Below the pieces are notes generated by a model. That model saw only the letters and a program-made list of their open reading frames with translations, searched no databases and had not been told where the DNA came from. Source: GCA-020356105 sp964347475 (GTDB taxonomy: Bacteria > Pseudomonadota > Alphaproteobacteria > UBA8366 > JADFVY01). Taken from it: a DNA stretch of 9,472 bases. Made by a program: the position numbers and the translations under genes. Below are positions 5,157 through 9,472 of this stretch, one piece after another (position 1 is the first letter of the stretch; the number at the start of each line of letters is the position of its first letter). The stretch is taken from contig CAYFYY010000128.1 of NCBI GenBank assembly GCA_964347475.1, positions 1 through 9,472 on the forward strand. Direction: 5' to 3'.

Positions 5157-7484
5157 TTATGGCTCCATCGGCAAGGTAAACCACAATTTGGCGCCCGAGC
5201 TTTGCGCTGAGTCAATCCCCACCTCACCACCGTGCTGCAGGACAATGCGCTTGACGATCGCAAGGCCGAGACCGGAGCCCCTGGAGCGCGTGGTGAAGAA
5301 CGGCTCGAACATCTGCGGCCGCGTCGCCTCGTCGATTCCGTCCCCGGTATCGCCGATTTCGAACCGGATCACGGGGGAGGGCGTTTCAAGCAGCAGCATC
5401 GCCTCGATCGTCAGCATGCCACCGCCGGGCATGGCCTGCAGCGCGTTCTCGGCGAGATTGCGCACCACCTCGATGAACTTGATCCGGTCACAATAGACCT
5501 TGGGCAAGCCTTCGCAGCCCCGGCGAACGACCTCCACGCCTTGCTTTTCGGCGGTGTGCAGCATGGTCGCCAGGGCATCATCCATTAGCCGTGATGCGTC
5601 GTGCCAGTCCAGCCGCAGTTTCTCGGGGCGCGCGAAGCTCAACATATCGTGCATGATCTCTTCCATATAAGCGACCTGCTCGAGACTCATGTCGCAGTGT
5701 TCACCAGCATCCGCCGATCCGCCTTGCTGGCGCGCGAGGATCTGAAGGTTCATCTTGATAGTGGACAGCGCGTTGCGCAGGTCGTGGGCGATCATGCTCG
5801 CCATCCGGCCCATGGCCGTTAGCCCCTCGGTTTCCGCGATCTCGCGCGTTCGCGCCTCGACTTCGCGCTCCAGCGCGTCGCGATAGGTCCGCGCCAGGGT
5901 TATGTCGCGGTGGATTCCCAGCTGCGAAACGACCCGCCCGTCCTCGCCATAGATCGGACTGATACTGAGATCGATCGGGTAGTCCTCGCCGTTCCGGCGG
6001 CGGTTCCACAGTTCGCCGCGCCAGGCCGCGCCCGTGGACATCGCCCGCCGCATTTCATCGTAAGTTTCCGGTGGTGTCTTTTCCGATTTCAGGAACGCCA
6101 GGTCGCGTCCGCAGGCCTCTTCGGCGCGGTAGCCGGTGACGGTCTCGAACGCGGGGTTGACGTAGTAGGTATTACCGGTCGGATCCGCCATGACGATGAC
6201 GTCTGTGGCGTCCTCCACGGCCTGGGCGAAGGCGCGCAGCTCATGTTCGGATTCCGTGATCCGCTCGGCCATCCGGTTGAACTCCTCGGCCAGTTCGCCG
6301 ATCTCGTCGGCGCTTTCGACCTTTACTCTGCTGTCGCGGTCGCCACGTGCAAACAGCCGCACTCCGGTCTGCAGGTCCTTGAGGGGGGCGGAGAGTCGAT
6401 AGGCGATCATTGCGCCGCCGAAACCGAAGGCCAGGACGCCAATCGCCCCGGCGAAGGCGAGGGATTGCAGCGACGTGCTCAACGCGGCATAGCTTTCGCC
6501 GGGCGACTGCGTGACGGTCACCGCCCAGGCTGGAAGCGAGAGTGCCGCGCGCATCCCGTTGACCGTTTGAAGGGGGGCAACGCAGACCAGACGGTGCCAA
6601 AGCGGCCACGCATTATCCTCGGGGATACCGATCCAGTACGGGCTTCCCGGAGGCTCCTCTGCGGATGCCGTGCCGCCCGCGATCGCCGGCTTGTGCGCCA
6701 GGGCCCGCATGTTGTGGGCCTGCGGTATGCCACCGATCGAAACGCCTGCGGAATCCACGACGGCAACTTCGCCGGTCCGGCCGAACTGGATGCTTTCCAC
6801 TGGTCTGACGAATGACCGGAGATCGTATACCGCCATCGCGTAACCGACGATTACGACGCCACCCCAGATCGGCGTCGCGATGGCGAGGTTCCGTCCGTCG
6901 TCCGCGACGTCGACAAGGATGAAATGATCATTCCGGGCCGCGGCGATCCGGTACCAGGCCTCGTCCGCAGCCACCCGCTTTGCCGGCGGTGTGCTGGCCC
7001 CGACAAGCAGGCCATGGCGATCGTATACAGAATAAATCAACAGGGAGGACTCCTCCAGCCCCGCCACGACCGACAGCCGGTAGGAGAGCTGCTGATGCAG
7101 TTGGTGGGTCTTCTCGCCGTCGTCGGTGGCTTGCGCCCACTCGCGCGCAAGCCGCGCGAGGCGGATGCCACGCCATTCGTTGGGCTTGCCGTTGTAGATA
7201 TCCCCAGCTTCGATGGCGACCTCGGTGGTCAGCACGTCGGTCGCAATGGCCGCCAGCCTGTCCGCCGCGTCGATGAACCTGCTGTCCGCCTGGCCGACGA
7301 TCCGGTCGGCGATCTGGCAGTAGGTCTGCCCGAGGCTGCCCTGGATGGAATTGAGTCCGGAAAGATAGACGACGGCGCCACCAACGGTCACGGCGCCGAC
7401 CGCGCCGAACACGAACCAGAAGGTCAATCGCCCCCTGATGCCGCTAAGAAAGCCGGATCGCGCCTTTTGCCATTTGTTTGCCAT
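5157..7484 (-). CDS. Membrane sensor histidine kinase (periplasmic sensor, HAMP, PAS, HisKA, HATPase)
   Basis: Partner kinase (775 aa) of the sigma-54 activator that follows it by 27 bp. Two membrane segments (about 21-43 and 340-362) enclose a periplasmic domain of nearly 300 residues that looks Cache-like in size and placement. The cytoplasmic part has HAMP (about 363-413), PAS (about 417-530, including YYVNPAFETVTGY), a short coiled stretch, the H-box MIAHDLRNALS with phospho-acceptor His567, the N-box EVVRNLAENALQA, DTGDGID, and the GSGLGLAI ATP lid. The ligand is not evident; iodate, another oxyanion, or an oxidant or electron-supply cue are all possible given the operon. The periplasmic domain has just two cysteines (56 and 301). 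I prefer the ATG at 7484, which has AAGGGA 7 bp upstream, over the GTG at 7490, which is too close to that site. Confidence 0.92.
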   Translation of the reverse strand: MANKWQKARSGFLSGIRGRLTFWFVFGAVGAVTVGGAVVYLSGLNSIQGSLGQTYCQIADRIVGQADSRFIDAADRLAAIATDVLTTEVAIEAGDIYNGKPNEWRGIRLARLAREWAQATDDGEKTHQLHQQLSYRLSVVAGLEESSLLIYSVYDRHGLLVGASTPPAKRVAADEAWYRIAAARNDHFILVDVADDGRNLAIATPIWGGVVIVGYAMAVYDLRSFVRPVESIQFGRTGEVAVVDSAGVSIGGIPQAHNMRALAHKPAIAGGTASAEEPPGSPYWIGIPEDNAWPLWHRLVCVAPLQTVNGMRAALSLPAWAVTVTQSPGESYAALSTSLQSLAFAGAIGVLAFGFGGAMIAYRLSAPLKDLQTGVRLFARGDRDSRVKVESADEIGELAEEFNRMAERITESEHELRAFAQAVEDATDVIVMADPTGNTYYVNPAFETVTGYRAEEACGRDLAFLKSEKTPPETYDEMRRAMSTGAAWRGELWNRRRNGEDYPIDLSISPIYGEDGRVVSQLGIHRDITLARTYRDALEREVEARTREIAETEGLTAMGRMASMIAHDLRNALSTIKMNLQILARQQGGSADAGEHCDMSLEQVAYMEEIMHDMLSFARPEKLRLDWHDASRLMDDALATMLHTAEKQGVEVVRRGCEGLPKVYCDRIKFIEVVRNLAENALQAMPGGGMLTIEAMLLLETPSPVIRFEIGDTGDGIDEATRPQMFEPFFTTRSRGSGLGLAIVKRIVLQHGGEVGIDSAQSSGAKLWFTLPMEP

Positions 7485-7534
7485 CGTCACTTCCCTTCGG
7501 GCCGGGCTTGCCGCCCTGCGACGGAGCAGGGGGC

Positions 7535-7563
7535 TGGATACATCCGGGCCGCACCCCTAATAT
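7535..7563 (+). promoter_or_regulatory. Possible sigma-70 promoter of the copper protein gene
   Basis: TGGATA (7535-7540), a 17-bp spacer and TAATAT (7558-7563) give four of six matches at each element. It lies in the short gap between two divergent genes. If it is used, transcription starts near 7570, after the ATG at 7562, and the copper protein would have to start at the GTG at 7607. Such a match is not rare by chance. Confidence 0.3.
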
Positions 7564-8395
7564 GCGGCTGTATGACAAGGAAGCAATCGGTTCAATCAGT
7601 CCGCGCGTGAATCAACGATCCAAAACAAAGCCACCTCGGGGCCGCCTTCGTCGGGGACGGCGCGCATTGCGGCGCACGCTGCTCGTCCTCGCGGTCGGGT
7701 CGATATCGATGCAGGCCGCGGCAGAGCAACGGCCCTACAGCGTCGCGCCCGTCTCCGACGGTGGCAGGATAATGGGTCGCGTCTTGGCCGGTTCGGCTGC
7801 GGCCAAGGTGCAGCGATACATCATTCCGAAGCAGGCCGAGATCTGCGGCGGTCCTTATCGCGATGCCGTTCTCGTCGATGTCCAGGCCGGCGCCCTGCAG
7901 GACGTTGTCGTCTATCTCGAGGACGTGACCGCGGGCAAGCCATTTGCGGCGGCGGCAAAGAAGGTCACCATCAACCAACTCGCCTGTCGCTTCGAGCCGT
8001 TTCTTTCGGGTCTCATGAACGGCGGTGAACTCGAGGCCGTCAACTCGGATCCGCTGCTGCACAACATCCACATCTACGAGATGATTGGCCGAAGCCGCAA
8101 CAACGTCGCCAATGTCTCGCAACCCCGCAAGGGCGACATACTGGCCATGTCGGTCACTATCGATCAGGGCAAGGCTTTGAAGGTTGAGTGCGACGCCCAT
8201 GACTTCATGCATGCCTATGTCTTCGTGGCGCGCAACCCCTACTACGCGATCGCCCGGCGGGACGGCTCGTTCGAAATCGCAGATATTCCGCCCGGCCGTT
8301 ACACGGTCCGGGCCTGGCATCCCTACCTGGGGGAAAAAGAGAAGACCATCGAGATCCAAGCGGGGGGCCTGACGGAAACCAGGTTCGAGTACTGA
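7562..8395 (+). CDS. Secreted cupredoxin-like protein with amicyanin-type copper site and C-terminal carboxypeptidase-regulatory-like domain
   Basis: Periplasmic protein, 277 aa from the ATG at 7562. A long, very Arg-rich start (PRGRLRRGRRALRR) and a hydrophobic run lead to a cleavage site near Ala54 (MQAAA-EQ). Conserved-looking Cys95 and Cys142 follow, then NSDPLLHNIH (His167, His170) and C210-DA-H213-DF-M216. This is the Cys-x2-His-x2-Met spacing of amicyanin, so a full type 1 copper site (His, Cys, His, Met) can be proposed. Residues about 233-275 (RDGSFEIADIPPGRYTVRAWHP) form a beta-sandwich repeat like that of carboxypeptidase regulatory domains. Databases often call such proteins methylamine utilization protein. 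It may carry electrons to or from periplasmic redox enzymes such as IdrAB or the diheme proteins, but that is inference. The start is uncertain: neither the ATG at 7562 nor the GTG at 7607 (262 aa, more normal signal length) has a ribosome site at good distance. Confidence 0.75.
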   Translation: MRLYDKEAIGSISPRVNQRSKTKPPRGRLRRGRRALRRTLLVLAVGSISMQAAAEQRPYSVAPVSDGGRIMGRVLAGSAAAKVQRYIIPKQAEICGGPYRDAVLVDVQAGALQDVVVYLEDVTAGKPFAAAAKKVTINQLACRFEPFLSGLMNGGELEAVNSDPLLHNIHIYEMIGRSRNNVANVSQPRKGDILAMSVTIDQGKALKVECDAHDFMHAYVFVARNPYYAIARRDGSFEIADIPPGRYTVRAWHPYLGEKEKTIEIQAGGLTETRFEY

Positions 8396-8440
8396 GGCGT
8401 TCGGAGCGCACGTCCGGTTTGCGCCGAGGGGACGCCTCAG
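8392..8440. terminator. Hairpin shared by two convergent gene ends, possible bidirectional terminator
   Basis: CTGAGGCGT (8392-8400) and ACGCCTCAG (8432-8440) are perfect 9-bp inverted repeats; TCGG (8401-8404) can also pair with CCGA (8424-8427). Each arm contains the stop codon of one of the two converging genes in the identical context CTGAGGCGT. No T-run follows on either strand, so it is not a standard intrinsic terminator, but hairpins in this position often end or stabilise convergent transcripts. Confidence 0.45.
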
Positions 8441-9003
8441 TCCAAGTCCTCCATGAACTCGCTGTCATCGGGGCCGGCCTGCGGGTCGGCTTCTTGCCCG
8501 GGACGGAATTCCGGTTCGCCGGCCCGCCGTGCCGCATCCAAGGCCTGTTCCCGCAGTCTGCGACGCAGCGCCTGCCGTTCCTGCCACTGCCGCAGATAAC
8601 GCACGCCGGACTTGTCGAAATCGATCGGAACCGCCGGATAGCTTGCCATCATGCGCCAGACGAGTATCCGCGGATACAGCCGCTCGACGGTTACGCAGCC
8701 GTCCCTGACCATGTAGAGACGAGCGAATTCGCTTCCGCCGCCCCAGGAATACCCGACCAGGTCGGGGTCGAGGCGGGTCTGCGGCTTCGCCAGGTTGAAG
8801 TTCCGCACCAGATTGTCCCGGTGCTCGCCCTCGACCTCGAAGAACTTGACGAAGCCTGCAATCTGGGGCCATCGGCCCGCCCAATCGTCGCAGTCCGCGG
8901 CCGTGGCATGCGCCGGCTGGACGACCGCAATGGCGAGGAGGACCGCAATGGCCGTTGCCGCCGCGCCGTGACGGGTCAATCTCCAGCTCCTCTTCCACGT
9001 CAT
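8437..9003 (-). CDS. Secreted protein of unknown function
   Basis: 188 aa; I do not recognise a family. Residues 1 to about 36 look like a signal peptide (KRSWRLTRHG, then an Ala/Val/Leu-rich core and AHATA before the cut), so it is probably periplasmic. The mature part has two cysteines (38 and 103) that could form a disulfide, an aromatic-rich middle (GYSWGGGSEFARLYMVRDGC, 84-103) and an amphipathic Arg/Gln-rich helix (about 136-162). It ends in an acidic Pro/Asp/Glu tail (163-188). There is no heme motif, membrane helix or obvious catalytic motif. The ATG at 9003 is the only Met before residue 98, but its ribosome site is poor. It converges on the copper protein gene with a 41-bp gap. The open frame with signal peptide supports a real gene; its function cannot be told. 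Confidence 0.6.
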   Translation of the reverse strand: MTWKRSWRLTRHGAAATAIAVLLAIAVVQPAHATAADCDDWAGRWPQIAGFVKFFEVEGEHRDNLVRNFNLAKPQTRLDPDLVGYSWGGGSEFARLYMVRDGCVTVERLYPRILVWRMMASYPAVPIDFDKSGVRYLRQWQERQALRRRLREQALDAARRAGEPEFRPGQEADPQAGPDDSEFMEDLD

Positions 9004-9021
9004 CGCGCCATTATGCCGCCG

Positions 9022-9057
9022 AAGGCCCGGCCCCGGGAAGAGATAAGGCCCGGCCCC
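9022..9057. repeat. 13-bp direct repeat
   Basis: AAGGCCCGGCCCC occurs at 9022-9034 and again at 9045-9057 (23 bp apart), just upstream of the unknown secreted protein's start. It could be an operator pair or simple GC-rich duplication; nothing distinguishes these. Confidence 0.5.
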
Positions 9058-9286
9058 CGGAATAGATATTGCATCGTCGAGCCGGCTCCGCTCTTGCAGC
9101 CGACTCGCGTCTGCCGGTGGAGAACTCGCACTCGACGGCTCGGTAACGGGTAAACTTTGACCGTACGTGCCGGGATCGCCGCTCTAAAAAACCCACAGAA
9201 TTTCGCACAAAACGGGATTTCCCGGTATCAGCCGGTACGGCCTTCAGCGCCTTCGAATCCCGGTGGGGTCAGCAGAGCTTCTCGTC

Positions 9287-9305
9287 GTGTGTAACCTGTG
9301 TGTAA
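9287..9305. repeat. Tandem GTGTGTAA direct repeat near the attachment site
   Basis: GTGTGTAA is present at 9287-9294 and 9298-9305, one helical turn apart (11 bp). Its closeness to the tRNA fragment suggests recombinase or excisionase arm sites, but the motif is short. Confidence 0.4.
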
Positions 9306-9326
9306 TTATGCACGGATTTTCCGCGT

Positions 9327-9397
9327 TGTTTCGGGAACATCATTGCGTCGGCATTACCCCATAATCAGCAGATTTTAAGGTGTTTCGGGGCAATCAT
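9327..9397. repeat. Imperfect 17-bp direct repeat near the attachment site
   Basis: TGTTTCGGGAACATCAT (9327-9343) and TGTTTCGGGGCAATCAT (9381-9397) match at 14 of 17 positions, 54 bp apart. The right copy ends 26 bp before the tRNA-Leu homology. The arrangement fits arm-type binding sites of a tyrosine recombinase beside a core site; this is inference. Confidence 0.45.
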
Positions 9398-9423
9398 GGA
9401 TATTGCGGGATTGCTGCGTTGCA

Positions 9424-9472
9424 AGACTCAAAATCTGTTGTCCGCAAGGACGTGGGAGTTCGAGTCTCCCCG
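9424..9472 (+). tRNA. 3' half of tRNA-Leu(CAA) without its 5' half: probable island attachment site
   Basis: The sequence reads as a class II tRNA from the anticodon arm onwards: AGA-CTCAAAA-TCT (9424-9436, anticodon CAA at 9429-9431), long variable arm GTCC-GCAA-GGAC (9440-9451), T-arm GGGAG-TTCGAGT-CTCCC (9454-9470), and the first bases of the 3' acceptor strand at the window edge. Upstream there is no D-arm (no GGTAGAC-like segment) or acceptor 5' strand. The outer two anticodon-stem pairs are broken (C9422 with T9438, A9423 with G9437), so homology begins sharply near 9424. That is what remains when an element integrates into the 3' half of a tRNA gene; an unusual degenerate tRNA is less likely. 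The fragment runs off the window. Confidence 0.72.

Larger units (their letters stand above)
9004..9423. other. Gene-free island-end region
   Basis: About 420 bp in which I find no credible gene. The left third is GC-rich with a 13-bp direct repeat. From about 9180 the sequence becomes visibly richer in A/T than the coding region, holds the palindrome CGGGA-TT-TCCCG (9213-9224) and the short direct repeats listed separately, and ends at the tRNA-Leu fragment. I see no integrase or excisionase reading frame here. Confidence 0.5.

Noticed and set aside
9383..9472. Complete tRNA-Leu gene
   Set aside because: The bases before 9424 do not form a D-arm or a 5' acceptor strand, and the outer anticodon-stem pairs are mismatched, so only the 3' half is present.

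Overview
This is a GC-rich, proteobacterial-type window, probably from an alphaproteobacterium. That guess rests on base composition, a sigma-54/NtrC-type regulator, Tat export and the form of the tRNA-Leu fragment at the right edge; no ribosomal or marker gene is present to settle it. Almost all genes lie on the minus strand, so the main block is transcribed right to left.

Left part (1-3440, minus strand): a tight four-gene operon in the transcribed order diheme peroxidase - diheme peroxidase - Rieske subunit - molybdopterin subunit (cut by the window edge). The last two resemble the arsenite oxidase small and large subunits. Pairing such subunits with two diheme peroxidases is the known signature of the dissimilatory iodate reductase cluster (idrA, idrB, idrP1, idrP2). 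In the accepted model IdrAB reduces iodate in the periplasm and the two peroxidases remove reactive iodine species and/or peroxide formed on the way.

Middle (3441-7484): a 333-bp control region, then a two-component pair on the same strand: an NtrC-family sigma-54 activator (3774-5129) and its membrane sensor kinase (5157-7484). The control region reads as a textbook sigma-54 enhancer promoter: two 15-bp palindromic boxes 31 bp apart, an A/T tract that could bend the DNA, and a GG-N10-GC (-24/-12) promoter pointing into the idr operon. I infer that this pair switches on iodate reductase.

Right part (7485-9003): diverging from the kinase is a secreted protein with a complete amicyanin-like type 1 copper site, possibly a periplasmic electron carrier. 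It converges on a secreted protein of unknown function, and both stop codons lie in one hairpin.

Right edge (9004-9472): about 420 bp without genes but with short direct repeats, followed by the 3' half of a tRNA-Leu(CAA) gene lacking its 5' half. This is the usual scar of a tyrosine-recombinase genomic island, so everything to its left is probably the end of a mobile island carrying an iodate respiration module with its own regulator.
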